Assembly (NCBI GenBank): GCA_016191645.1
Contig: JACPVQ010000104.1
Location: 1-60,431, forward strand
Length of the DNA stretch: 60,431 bases
Reading direction: 5' to 3'
Source of the DNA: Candidatus Solibacter usitatus
Lineage (GTDB): Bacteria > Acidobacteriota > Terriglobia > Bryobacterales > Bryobacteraceae
How positions within the stretch are numbered: the stretch's first letter is position 1; each line of letters begins with the position of its first letter. Under the pieces are notes generated by a model. The model worked only from the letters and a program-made list of their open reading frames with translations. It searched no databases and was not told where the DNA came from. Shown here one piece after another: positions 7,302 to 15,904 of this stretch. The position numbers and the translations under genes were made by a program.

Positions 7302-10300
7302 ATGAAGATCTTCCTGCCCTGCGCCATCCTTGTTTGCTGCGCCGTGTCCGCCGTTTGTCAAAACATTAAGGGAACAGTTACGGGCCGCGTCACCGATGCC
7401 GCCGGCTCAACCATTCCGGACGTTGCGCTCACGCTCACAAACACCGGGACCAACCTCGTGTTTACGGCAAAGACGCTCGAAGACGGAAAGTTCGTTTTTC
7501 TCCTGTTACAGCCGGGCAAGTACAGGCTCGCGGCCGGCAAAGCGGGGTTTCGCAGATTCGCCACGGAAGTGTTTCCCATCGACGTCGACGACACGCATCG
7601 CATTGATGTTGTGCTGCAAGTGGGCGACGTTGCCGAATCCGTCACCGTGTTTGAAAGGCCGGGATTGGTGGAGAACGAAACATCGTCTTTAGGGTCCGTC
7701 ATCAGCACGCGCGAGATTGAAGAACTGCCGATGAATGGACGCAATCCGATGAGCGTCGCCGAATTCGCGCCGGGCTTTCAGCCGTTAAATGGTTTCGGCG
7801 ACGGCCTGCAGGTAACGCGCGCCGCAGCGCAGATGGTGGCGGCTTCGAATTTTTCATCCAACGGCGGCATCACCGGCAATAACGAGATTCTTCTCGACGG
7901 CGTCCCCATGACCGTTTGCTGCCAGGGACAGGCCGTCCTCATCCCATCGGCCGATTCCGTCAGCCAGGTCAAGGTGCAAACGAATTCCACCACCGCCGAG
8001 TTCGGCCGCACCAGCGGCGGCGTGCTCAACATGATTACGAAATCCGGCACCAATCAATTCCACGGCAGCGCGTTCGAATTCTTTCGCAACGAAAAACTGG
8101 ACGCCGCGAACTTCTTTACCAACCGCAGCGCCAAACAGCCCATTCCCGGCCGCGACGATTTTCGCGGCCCGTTGCGCTTCAATCAATTCGGCTTCACCGC
8201 CGGCGGACCGGTGTTGATTCCCAGGTTTTACAACGGGCGCAACCGGACATTCTTTTTCTTCGGTTGGGAAGGCACGCACACTCGCACTTCGAACTACAAC
8301 AACACCGTGACGCCTCCCACGGCGATGCGCTCCGGCGACTTCACGCAATCCCCTTTCCTCATTTACGACCCGACCACCCTGCACCTCGATGAGAACAACA
8401 CGCGCATCCGCGATCCGTTTCCTGACCGCCGCATTCCCGCCGCGCGTATTTCTCCCATCGCCAACAACTATCTGAAATTCTTCCCGCAGCCCGACATTCC
8501 CGGCGTCGTGCAGAACTATAGTTGGACCGCCTCCACCGAGACCGACGACAATCAGGGCAACGTCAAGATCGATCACAATTTCAACGAGGCCAATCGCTTC
8601 TTCGCCCGCTTCAGCATCAGCGACAACACCAACGTCGTCCCCGATTGGATCGATAACTCGCAGCCCACCGGCAATCATCAATACGTCACCGCGCACACTT
8701 TCGTCATGGACTACGTGCGCGTATTGAAAACAAGCATGGTACTGGATGTTCGTGCCGCGTTCGCCAAACAGCGCAACAAGAATTTCGGCAATGCCAATCT
8801 TTATAATGCGTCCAGCCTGGGCTTCTCCAGAAACTTCGTTTCGCAGCAGGCCTTCGATGCGTTTCCTTCGCTCACCGTCAGCGGCTATCGCACGCTTGGC
8901 GCCATCGCGCGCCGCGATTGGGACCACTACACCTACGCCTTGAACACCGCTGCCTCCTGGATGCACGGCGGGCATACGCTGAAGTTCGGCTGGGACGGCC
9001 GCATGTTTGTGGATAACACCGTGTCACTCGATAATGGCGGCGGCACGTTCACTTTCGACGGCAACTGGGCCAAGGGTCCGGGCCCCAACATCGCCCTCCC
9101 CGCCGGTTCGCAGCCTTACTATTCCATGGCGACGTTCCTGCTCGGCAACATCGGCGGCGGCACGCTGCTTTATCGCGATTCCGTTGCCCGCAATCAGTTG
9201 TACAATGCGTTCTTTCTTCAGGACGATTGGCGCGTGAGCCGCCGCCTCACATTGAACATCGGGCTTCGTCTGGAAATCGAAACCGGGTTCAAGGAGCGTT
9301 ACAACCGCCAGTCGTTCTTCGATCCCACCGCCGTCAGTCCGCTTTCCTCCCAAGTGGAGGCGCAATTGGGAAGGCCGGTTTACGGCGCTGTCCAATTTGC
9401 AGGAGTGAACGGCGCGCCGCGCAATTTGTGGGCCACCAGCCGCAATTGGGGACCGCGTTTCGGCTTCGCCTACTCCATCAATCCCAAGACCGTAATTCGC
9501 AGCGCGTTCGGCATCACGTATTTTCCCACCACGCAGCGCGCCTACATTCTCAGTTCGGGCCAGGGATACTCCATTACCAACACTGTCACCACCAACATCG
9601 ACAGCGTTACCCCCATCGCATCGTTCGCCGATCCATGGCCATCGGAGTTTCCGGTCGTGAGGCCCACAGGCAATCAACTCGGGCCGAACACCGGATACGG
9701 CAGCAATCCCAACGGCGGCGTCTACCATTCATCGAATTCGTATGTCGAACAATGGAACGCCGGCTTCCAACGCGAACTCCCCGGTCATGCGTTGCTCACC
9801 GTTTCTTATGGCGGCGGACACGGAGTGAAGCTTCCGCTCCACTTCAATGCCAACGACATCAATCCTGTTTTGTTCGGAGCGAAAGGCGACGCGGCGGCCA
9901 TCAGCGCATTGCAGCGCCTCTATCCCAATCCGTTTTTCGGATTGATCAGGGCCGGCAATCAATCCAATGCCAACATCTCGGCGCAACTCCTCAATGCGCG
10001 TTTTCCCCAATACAGCACGCTGCAGTTGCAGTACATGCCTTGGGGCAACTCCAGCTACAACTCCATGCAAGTCAGCTTGTCGAAAAGCATGCGCTCCGGA
10101 TTTTCCACTCGCGTGGCCTTCACGTGGTCCAAAAGCCTCGGCAATATTAATAACCTGACCACCGCGGATAGCGTCGGCGAGGGCAATGCAAACTATCAGA
10201 ACTCCTACGCGCGCGCCATTGAACGGTCCGTCGCAACGGTCGATATTCCACGCCGGCTCGCGCTCAATGCCACCTACGAAGTGCCGTTCGGGAAGCGAAG

Positions 10301-10814
10301 AAAATATGGAGCCAATGCCAACCCGTGGCTGCGCGCGGCGTTTGGCGGATGGCAGACCAATACCATCTTCACCATCCAGGATGGATTGCCGTTGCAGTTC
10401 ACGGGCACCGGCCAGCCTGCCTACGGTGGATCGCGTCCCAATTACGTGTCTCTCGATCCGCAGGCTTATACAACCGGCGCGATAGAAGACCGCCTGGGCG
10501 GCGTCTCCGGCGGGCCGGGTTATTTGGATCGCACCGCGTTCCGGCTGCCGCAGTCTTTCGAGTTTGGGAATGTGCCTCGCGTCAACGGAGTTTTTCGCGG
10601 CCCGCGGCCATTCAATCTTAACCTTTCGCTGAACAAGTATTTTCCCATCCGCGAACGCGCTCGCATGCAATTCCGCGGCGAGGTTTTCAATCCGCTCAAT
10701 CATCCGATCTTCGGCAATCCAAACGCCCAGTTCGGAAACGCCGCTTTCGGCACCATTGGCGGGCTCACCAACCGTCCACGCAACGTCCAGTTCGGCTTGA
10801 AGCTGCTCTGGTAG
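7302..10814 (+). CDS. Oar-like TonB-dependent receptor
   Basis: 1170 aa. GGAGAGG lies 7 bases before the ATG. A signal peptide (MKIFLPCAILVCCAVSAVCQ) is followed by a CarboxypepD_reg domain (about 22-115: IKGTVTGRVTDAAGSTIPDV), a TonB plug region (ELPMNGRNPMSV, NNEILLDGVP, QVKVQTNSTTAEFGRTSGG, ITKSGTNQFHGSAFEF) and a long barrel ending in Trp (QFGLKLLW). This architecture is heavily expanded in Acidobacteriota. It is divergent from the receptor at 5022-7238 and precedes the DUF1549 gene in the same direction. A role in uptake of polymer fragments is inferred only. Confidence 0.9.
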   Translation: MKIFLPCAILVCCAVSAVCQNIKGTVTGRVTDAAGSTIPDVALTLTNTGTNLVFTAKTLEDGKFVFLLLQPGKYRLAAGKAGFRRFATEVFPIDVDDTHRIDVVLQVGDVAESVTVFERPGLVENETSSLGSVISTREIEELPMNGRNPMSVAEFAPGFQPLNGFGDGLQVTRAAAQMVAASNFSSNGGITGNNEILLDGVPMTVCCQGQAVLIPSADSVSQVKVQTNSTTAEFGRTSGGVLNMITKSGTNQFHGSAFEFFRNEKLDAANFFTNRSAKQPIPGRDDFRGPLRFNQFGFTAGGPVLIPRFYNGRNRTFFFFGWEGTHTRTSNYNNTVTPPTAMRSGDFTQSPFLIYDPTTLHLDENNTRIRDPFPDRRIPAARISPIANNYLKFFPQPDIPGVVQNYSWTASTETDDNQGNVKIDHNFNEANRFFARFSISDNTNVVPDWIDNSQPTGNHQYVTAHTFVMDYVRVLKTSMVLDVRAAFAKQRNKNFGNANLYNASSLGFSRNFVSQQAFDAFPSLTVSGYRTLGAIARRDWDHYTYALNTAASWMHGGHTLKFGWDGRMFVDNTVSLDNGGGTFTFDGNWAKGPGPNIALPAGSQPYYSMATFLLGNIGGGTLLYRDSVARNQLYNAFFLQDDWRVSRRLTLNIGLRLEIETGFKERYNRQSFFDPTAVSPLSSQVEAQLGRPVYGAVQFAGVNGAPRNLWATSRNWGPRFGFAYSINPKTVIRSAFGITYFPTTQRAYILSSGQGYSITNTVTTNIDSVTPIASFADPWPSEFPVVRPTGNQLGPNTGYGSNPNGGVYHSSNSYVEQWNAGFQRELPGHALLTVSYGGGHGVKLPLHFNANDINPVLFGAKGDAAAISALQRLYPNPFFGLIRAGNQSNANISAQLLNARFPQYSTLQLQYMPWGNSSYNSMQVSLSKSMRSGFSTRVAFTWSKSLGNINNLTTADSVGEGNANYQNSYARAIERSVATVDIPRRLALNATYEVPFGKRRKYGANANPWLRAAFGGWQTNTIFTIQDGLPLQFTGTGQPAYGGSRPNYVSLDPQAYTTGAIEDRLGGVSGGPGYLDRTAFRLPQSFEFGNVPRVNGVFRGPRPFNLNLSLNKYFPIRERARMQFRGEVFNPLNHPIFGNPNAQFGNAAFGTIGGLTNRPRNVQFGLKLLW

Positions 10815-10865
10815 CCGCTTGACTCTCCGGCCGAAAAGGGGCTCCCACACCACGGAAATCTTATA

Positions 10866-10896
10866 TATAATGATTCCAAACCAGATTTCTGGGAGG
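10866..10896 (+). promoter_or_regulatory. -10-like box and strong ribosome-binding site before the DUF1549 gene
   Basis: TATAAT at 10866-10871 inside an A/T-rich patch and GGAGGT at 10891-10896, 6 bases before the ATG at 10903. No convincing -35 lies 16-18 bases upstream. The box is isolated in GC-rich sequence and may start a DUF1549-DUF1501-FGE transcript. Confidence 0.35.
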
Positions 10897-10902
10897 TATT
10901 GA

Positions 10903-12756
10903 ATGACACGCCTGATCCTTGTCACCGCTGTCGCTGTGATTGGTGTGCTTATGGCCGCCGATTCCGGCTCCAACGCGAAGCCCAAGCAAGCGAAGCCCGA
11001 GGTGCTTTCGCAGGAGAAGTTCTCCGAAATTCATGCCCCCATCTTGCAGCCCGCGCGCAAGAATGAAGCCGGATCCATTACCGAGAAGCTGGTCCCCAGC
11101 GTTCCCGCGGGGCCGCGCGGTCCGCGTATGGCGCGCCGGAATTTTATCGACGAACAGATCTTCGGCCGCATGGAAAAGGATGGCGTACCGCACGCTCCCC
11201 TTTCCAACGATTACGAATTTCTACGGCGCGTCACTCTCGATCTCACCGGCCGCATTCCGTCCGCCCAGCAGGTTCGCGATTTTGTCGCCGACAAGGATCC
11301 CGCCAAGCGCAACAAGGCCGTGGACAGGCTTTTGGCAAGCGAAGAGTTCGTCGACAAGTGGGCCTACTTCTTCATGGATCTGTTCCGCGCCAACGGCAAA
11401 ATGGGGCGTGGCCAGAATCTGTTCCATTACTGGATGAAGGAAAACCTCCGCGTCGATCGCCCCTATGACGATGCCGTGCGCGACATCGTATCCGCTTCGG
11501 CGAAGAGCAATCACGTCGTGGCCGCTTCCAACGTCATCGCCCGCGAGCATGTGCAAGGCAAGCCGCAGCCGGATGACGGCAAAGATTTCGGTATGGTGCA
11601 GCAGCTCGACACTCATGACGAACTTGCGGTGCTCTATGGCAAGACTTTTCTTGGCATCAACTTCTCTTGCGTCTCCTGCCACGATGGCCGCGGCCACCTG
11701 GAGAAAGTGAATGTCTATTTGAGTGGCAAGAAGCGCGTGGAGTTCTACCAGTTCGCCGGCTTCCTCGGCAATAGCCGCTACATGATGTATTGGGAACACG
11801 GCAAGCCGCAGTCGGGCGAATTCATGATCGACGATGCGAACCCCGGCTATGACACACGCGGCGCGAGCATGATCCGCGTTCCGCGTTTCGGCGGGACCGC
11901 CAAACCGGCGTTCATCCTCACCGGAGAACAGCCGAAACCCGGCGAAGAACCGCGAGTGGCTCTGGGCCGTATGATCACCGCTCATCCGCAATTCGCGCGC
12001 GCCACCGTGAATTTGTTTTGGGCGAAATTGATGGGCGCCGGTTTGGTCGAGCCCTACGACGAGTTCGATCTCGCCCGCATGGACCCGCGCAATGTTCCCG
12101 CCGGATGGGAATCGCAACTGTTCCACCCCGCGTTGTTGGAAGCCCTGGCCACCGATTTCCGCGGCCATCAACACAGCCTGCGCCGTCTGATCGCAGGAAT
12201 TTGCAAATCCAATGCCTACCAGCTCTCTGCCCGTTTTCAAGGCGAATGGAAGGAAGACTACAGCAAGTATCATGCCCGCAAATTCGTCCGCCAACTGGCG
12301 GCGGAAGAGATGCACGACGCCGTCGTTTCGGCTACCGGGCGTCCCGGCTCCTTCAACTACAACGGCGAAAAGATGGGCTGGGCGATGCAGCTGAGCGGCC
12401 CCGCCGGCGGCGGCGACGTGAAGTATTTCATGCAGACGTTCGGTCAATCGAACCGCAGCAATCCGTCGAAGAATCCCACCGGATCGCCATTGCAGGCAAT
12501 GTTGATGATGCAATCGTCCGTCGTCAATGATCGCGTTCTCGCCAAGGGCGACAGCACGGTGCAGCGTTTAGTGGACACTTACAAGAATGACAACGGCCGC
12601 CTGGTGCACGAGATGTTCCTCGGCACTCTGTCGCGTCCGCCTTCCGCGGAAGAGCAGAGCATCTCTCTCTCCGCCCTCGAAAAAGAAAAGTTGTCCGGTG
12701 CACAGAACCTGCAGTGGGCGTTGCTCAATCAGGTCGAGTTCCTGTTCAACCATTAG
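10903..12756 (+). CDS. Secreted DUF1549/DUF1553 protein with one CXXCH haem-type motif
   Basis: 617 aa. The N-terminus (MTRLILVTAVAVIGVLMAAD) is a signal peptide. DUF1549 follows (about 75-215: FIDEQIFGRMEKDGV, LRRVTLDLTGRIPSAQQV, WAYFFMDLFR), then a CVSCH motif at 256-260 that could bind covalent haem c, and DUF1553 (about 360-600: FARATVNLFWAKLMG, HPALLEALATDF, LMMQSSVVNDRVL). Such proteins are abundant in Planctomycetes and Acidobacteria next to DUF1501 partners, as here (9 bases downstream); their biochemistry is poorly known. The cytochrome domain that often precedes DUF1549 is missing, but a motif is present in the middle. Confidence 0.85.
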   Translation: MTRLILVTAVAVIGVLMAADSGSNAKPKQAKPEVLSQEKFSEIHAPILQPARKNEAGSITEKLVPSVPAGPRGPRMARRNFIDEQIFGRMEKDGVPHAPLSNDYEFLRRVTLDLTGRIPSAQQVRDFVADKDPAKRNKAVDRLLASEEFVDKWAYFFMDLFRANGKMGRGQNLFHYWMKENLRVDRPYDDAVRDIVSASAKSNHVVAASNVIAREHVQGKPQPDDGKDFGMVQQLDTHDELAVLYGKTFLGINFSCVSCHDGRGHLEKVNVYLSGKKRVEFYQFAGFLGNSRYMMYWEHGKPQSGEFMIDDANPGYDTRGASMIRVPRFGGTAKPAFILTGEQPKPGEEPRVALGRMITAHPQFARATVNLFWAKLMGAGLVEPYDEFDLARMDPRNVPAGWESQLFHPALLEALATDFRGHQHSLRRLIAGICKSNAYQLSARFQGEWKEDYSKYHARKFVRQLAAEEMHDAVVSATGRPGSFNYNGEKMGWAMQLSGPAGGGDVKYFMQTFGQSNRSNPSKNPTGSPLQAMLMMQSSVVNDRVLAKGDSTVQRLVDTYKNDNGRLVHEMFLGTLSRPPSAEEQSISLSALEKEKLSGAQNLQWALLNQVEFLFNH

Positions 12757-12765
12757 GAGAAAACC

Positions 12766-14160
12766 ATGCGCGTTGGAGATCTCTTTCCTTCCCGCCGGGA
12801 ACTGCTGCAATTCGGCGGTCTCGGATTGCTCGGCGCATCGGCGCAGGGCGTGTGGCCGCTGCAGCTTGCCGCGAACACAGCTAACAAAGTGACGCCGCGC
12901 GGCAATGCGCGCAACATTATCTACTATGAGATTTCCGGCGCAATCAGTCACATTGAATCCTGGGACGCAAAAGAAAACGCCGGCTCGCCCAAGGATTTGG
13001 ACTTCCGCAAGAAGAACAACAACCTCTACCTTTCGCACAAGTTGTTTCCGAAGTTGGAAAGTCAAATCGACAAGTTCGCCATTCTTCGCTCTCTGAAGAG
13101 CCACGAAGAGGTCCACTTCCGCGGTCAGTACTACGTGCAGACAGGGCGTCAGTTGAATTTGGCCTTCGCCAAAGAGATTCCCGCCATCGGTTCCGTCATG
13201 GCCTTGGAGTTGGAGCAGCGCCGCCGCGAGGCCGACACGTTTCCCAGCTACATGTCGTTCTATTTGGAGAAAGGCGCGGCGGGCGCGCTCTCCACGGGCT
13301 TCCTGCCGCCGAAATTCTCCGTCGTCGATATCAACCCCGACGCCGCCGTGAGGGGCAATGCCCTCGATCAGAAGGCCGTGGAATTGATGGAACAGCGTTG
13401 GAAGCTGCTCTCTCAATTGCGCGATGCCGGCCGTAAGGAAGTCTCCGCCTATGGCCGCGATATGGCCGGCTATGCCGATTTCTACGATACCGCCCATCGT
13501 CTTCTCACCGACTCGCGCTGGCCCGAAGCGTTTCAAATTCGCAAGGAAGAAAAAGAACGCTACGGCAACAACTCCGTGGGCGTGTCCTGCATTTTGGCGC
13601 GCAACATTCTTGCCGCCGACGCCGGTACGCACTACATCCATCTCTGCCATCCGGGCTGGGATCATCACGTACAAATCTGGGACCGCAAGGCCGGCTCCAA
13701 TCACTACACGTTGTGCGCGGAACTGGATACGGCGCTCACAAGTTTGATGGAAGATCTCTCCAGGACGCGTTCCAAACACGATCCTTCGAAGTCGCTGCTC
13801 GACGAAACGCTTGTTGTTGTCATGAGCGAGTTCGGCCGCACCGTCGGCGCGTTGAATAACATGGCGGGCCGCGATCACTACAACAAATGCTTCCCGGCGC
13901 TGTTCGCGGGCGCGGGCGTCAAAGCGGGAAAGATTCTGGGCGCGACGGATAAAGATGGCGCGGTCTGCACGGACACCGGTTGGCATCGCAAGGAGCAGCC
14001 GCGCATTGAAAACGTGCTGGCCACTATGTATTCCGCCTTAGGTATCGATTGGTCGAAGGAGATTCGCAACACGCCTTCCCGGCGCACTTATCCTTATGTG
14101 GACCCGCTCGGTCCCAGCGGCTACATCCCCATCGATGAGATCTCTTCTCTCTATACGTAG
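12766..14160 (+). CDS. DUF1501 family protein, Tat-exported, sulfatase-like fold
   Basis: 464 aa. AGGAGA precedes the ATG by about 6 bases. The N-terminus SRRELLQFGGLGLLGAS is a twin-arginine signal. The body matches the DUF1501 family, related to alkaline phosphatase/sulfatase folds: IYYEISGAISHIESWDAK, HLCHPGWDHHVQIWD, VVMSEFGRTVG and GRDHYNKCFPALFAGAG, the last two holding the typical FGRT and GRDH metal-site motifs. It pairs with the upstream DUF1549/DUF1553 gene, the usual arrangement. Its stop overlaps the FGE-like gene by 26 bases, implying translational coupling. The activity is unknown. Confidence 0.88.
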   Translation: MRVGDLFPSRRELLQFGGLGLLGASAQGVWPLQLAANTANKVTPRGNARNIIYYEISGAISHIESWDAKENAGSPKDLDFRKKNNNLYLSHKLFPKLESQIDKFAILRSLKSHEEVHFRGQYYVQTGRQLNLAFAKEIPAIGSVMALELEQRRREADTFPSYMSFYLEKGAAGALSTGFLPPKFSVVDINPDAAVRGNALDQKAVELMEQRWKLLSQLRDAGRKEVSAYGRDMAGYADFYDTAHRLLTDSRWPEAFQIRKEEKERYGNNSVGVSCILARNILAADAGTHYIHLCHPGWDHHVQIWDRKAGSNHYTLCAELDTALTSLMEDLSRTRSKHDPSKSLLDETLVVVMSEFGRTVGALNNMAGRDHYNKCFPALFAGAGVKAGKILGATDKDGAVCTDTGWHRKEQPRIENVLATMYSALGIDWSKEIRNTPSRRTYPYVDPLGPSGYIPIDEISSLYT

Positions 14161-14908
14161 CGCCGTCGCGTTGGTCTTATTCGCAGCCGCGGCCATCGCC
14201 GCCGAACCCGGTATGGTTTTCATTCCCGGCGGCGAGTTTCAGCGCGGACGTACGCATAAACTCCCCGATGACGGGCTCAAATGGGATCCCGAAGTGTTGT
14301 TGGACGACCGGCCCGTGCGTGCCATTCGCGTGGACGCGTTCTACATGGATACCTACGAGGTGACCAACGAACAGTACGCGAAGTTCGTCGCCGCCACAAA
14401 GCACCGCGCGCCATACAATTGGCCTGCGGGCAAGGTGCCCGAGGGAAAGGCCAAACATCCGGTGGCCGCCGTCAGTTGGGACGACGCGATGGCCTATGCG
14501 AAGTGGGCCGGCAAGCGCCTTCCCACCGAGGCCGAGTGGGAGCGGGCCTGCCGCGGTCTCACCGAAGGCGCGAAATATTCGTGGGGCGAACGAAGGCCGA
14601 CAAACAAAGACGCGCGCTTCACCGCTAACGGACCAGCAGATGTGGGCATGTGCGCCGCGAATTCCTTCGGCCTGTTCGATATGTCCGGCAACGTGTGGGA
14701 ATGGACGCTCGATTATTACAGCCGCGATTACTACGCCTCCGCGCCGCAGCGCAATCCGAAAGGGCCGGAGAAGGGAATGTATCGCGTGCTTCGCGGCGGA
14801 TCGTGGGCTGACGTCGAAAAATTTCTAACCTGCGCCTACCGCAGTTGGGCGCGCCCCGCCGAACGCAGTCCAAATATCGGCTTCCGCTGCGTGAAGCCAA
14901 TTCGCTAG
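14135..14908 (+). CDS. Secreted formylglycine-generating-enzyme (SUMF1)-like domain protein
   Basis: 257 aa from the ATG at 14135, chosen because MRSLLSIRSAVALVLFAAAA is a good signal peptide; a start at 14096 is possible but adds no such feature. The FGE-sulfatase fold is complete: MVFIPGGEFQRG, DAFYMDTYEVTNEQYAKF, HPVAAVSWDDAMAYAKW, KRLPTEAEWERACRG, GLFDMSGNVWEWT, RVLRGGSW and NIGFRC. Near the C-terminus true FGEs have a Cys pair spaced five apart; here the segment reads TCAYRSWARP, with only the first Cys. It is therefore more likely a binding or structural member than a sulfatase activator. It ends the DUF1549-DUF1501 run. Confidence 0.85.
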   Translation: MRSLLSIRSAVALVLFAAAAIAAEPGMVFIPGGEFQRGRTHKLPDDGLKWDPEVLLDDRPVRAIRVDAFYMDTYEVTNEQYAKFVAATKHRAPYNWPAGKVPEGKAKHPVAAVSWDDAMAYAKWAGKRLPTEAEWERACRGLTEGAKYSWGERRPTNKDARFTANGPADVGMCAANSFGLFDMSGNVWEWTLDYYSRDYYASAPQRNPKGPEKGMYRVLRGGSWADVEKFLTCAYRSWARPAERSPNIGFRCVKPIR

Positions 14909-14917
14909 ATCGCGAAC

Positions 14918-15853
14918 TTAAATCGCCGGCTTCTTCCTCACCGCAACAGGCTTCAGCATTCCTTCCAGCATCTCCTCGGGAATCTGCAAGGTCATACGGA
15001 ACTGTGTGCCGCTGGCCTTCACCTCCATCTTGTCCAGCAAGCCGCTGAACTCCGCCGCGCGCTTGTCGTCCTTGCTTCCCAGCTGAATCATGCCCGCGAT
15101 AAACTTCATCACATCGACCATCGCCGTGGCATCCTTGTCGGACCGCATGGTCGCCTCGGCGGCCACTTCCACGTTAGGCCCAAACCGAACGCCGCCGAAC
15201 ACGCTATCCATCGCCTGTGTGAAATTGTTCATCGCGCCGCCCACTTGCGGACTGCGGAAATCGCCGGCGAGCCGCGCCAAAGACCCTGAGATCATCCACG
15301 CGTCGTAACGGTTGCTCAGTTCGGCGATGCGGTTGAGCAGCTTCGGCTCCGCGGATGTCACGCCGCCGGCCTTGAATCTATCGATCGCCGCCTTTACCGT
15401 CTCCATGTCGCCTGCCACTGCTGTCCTGCCGTCCAGAACGGCAAGCGCGCCTTGATTGGCCTTATCGCCCGCGAACAGCGACACGCCGTTGTGCGTCAGC
15501 GTCTGATTGGCGGCCGTGCGCGCGAACGACTGAATCTTCTGCTGATCGAACCGGCCGCGCGCAGCCACCAGCGTTCGCTTCGCGCCAAGAGTGCCGGGGG
15601 CCACCACGATCATCTCATCCAGATCGCGGCGCGGGTCGAAGCCGGACATCGAGATGAACTGTTCCATATTCTTGTCGTCGCTCTTGATCTGATCCAACAG
15701 GAATTGGCCGAATCGCGAATTGCGAATCTGCCCCGCATGGATGCCCGCCACAAATTCCGCATCGGCGGGGATCAGCTTGAGCAACTCCTGATCGGCACCG
15801 AAGAGTGCATTTGCCGCAATGGCCAAGACGGCGAAGAACAAGCGAAGTTTCAT
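14918..15853 (-). CDS. Exported protein of unknown function (DUF3352-like style)
   Basis: 311 aa with a signal peptide (MKLRLFFAVLAIAANALFGA). The mature part begins LLKLIPADAEFVAGIHAGQI, then DEMIVVAPGTLG, TLVAARGRFDQQKI and GVSLFAGDKANQGALAVLD. This pattern of 'amount seen in a pooled metric then residual' beta-strands recalls secreted DUF3352-type proteins common in Acidobacteriota and Planctomycetes. There is no catalytic motif. It converges on the FGE-like gene with 9 bases between them and is preceded by the sulfatase gene in the same direction. No function is proposed. Confidence 0.7.
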   Translation of the reverse strand: MKLRLFFAVLAIAANALFGADQELLKLIPADAEFVAGIHAGQIRNSRFGQFLLDQIKSDDKNMEQFISMSGFDPRRDLDEMIVVAPGTLGAKRTLVAARGRFDQQKIQSFARTAANQTLTHNGVSLFAGDKANQGALAVLDGRTAVAGDMETVKAAIDRFKAGGVTSAEPKLLNRIAELSNRYDAWMISGSLARLAGDFRSPQVGGAMNNFTQAMDSVFGGVRFGPNVEVAAEATMRSDKDATAMVDVMKFIAGMIQLGSKDDKRAAEFSGLLDKMEVKASGTQFRMTLQIPEEMLEGMLKPVAVRKKPAI

Positions 15854-15904
15854 GAGTGACGGCTCCTTCTCCTAGTCTAACGGCATTGCCCGCCGCAAAG
15901 TTCC

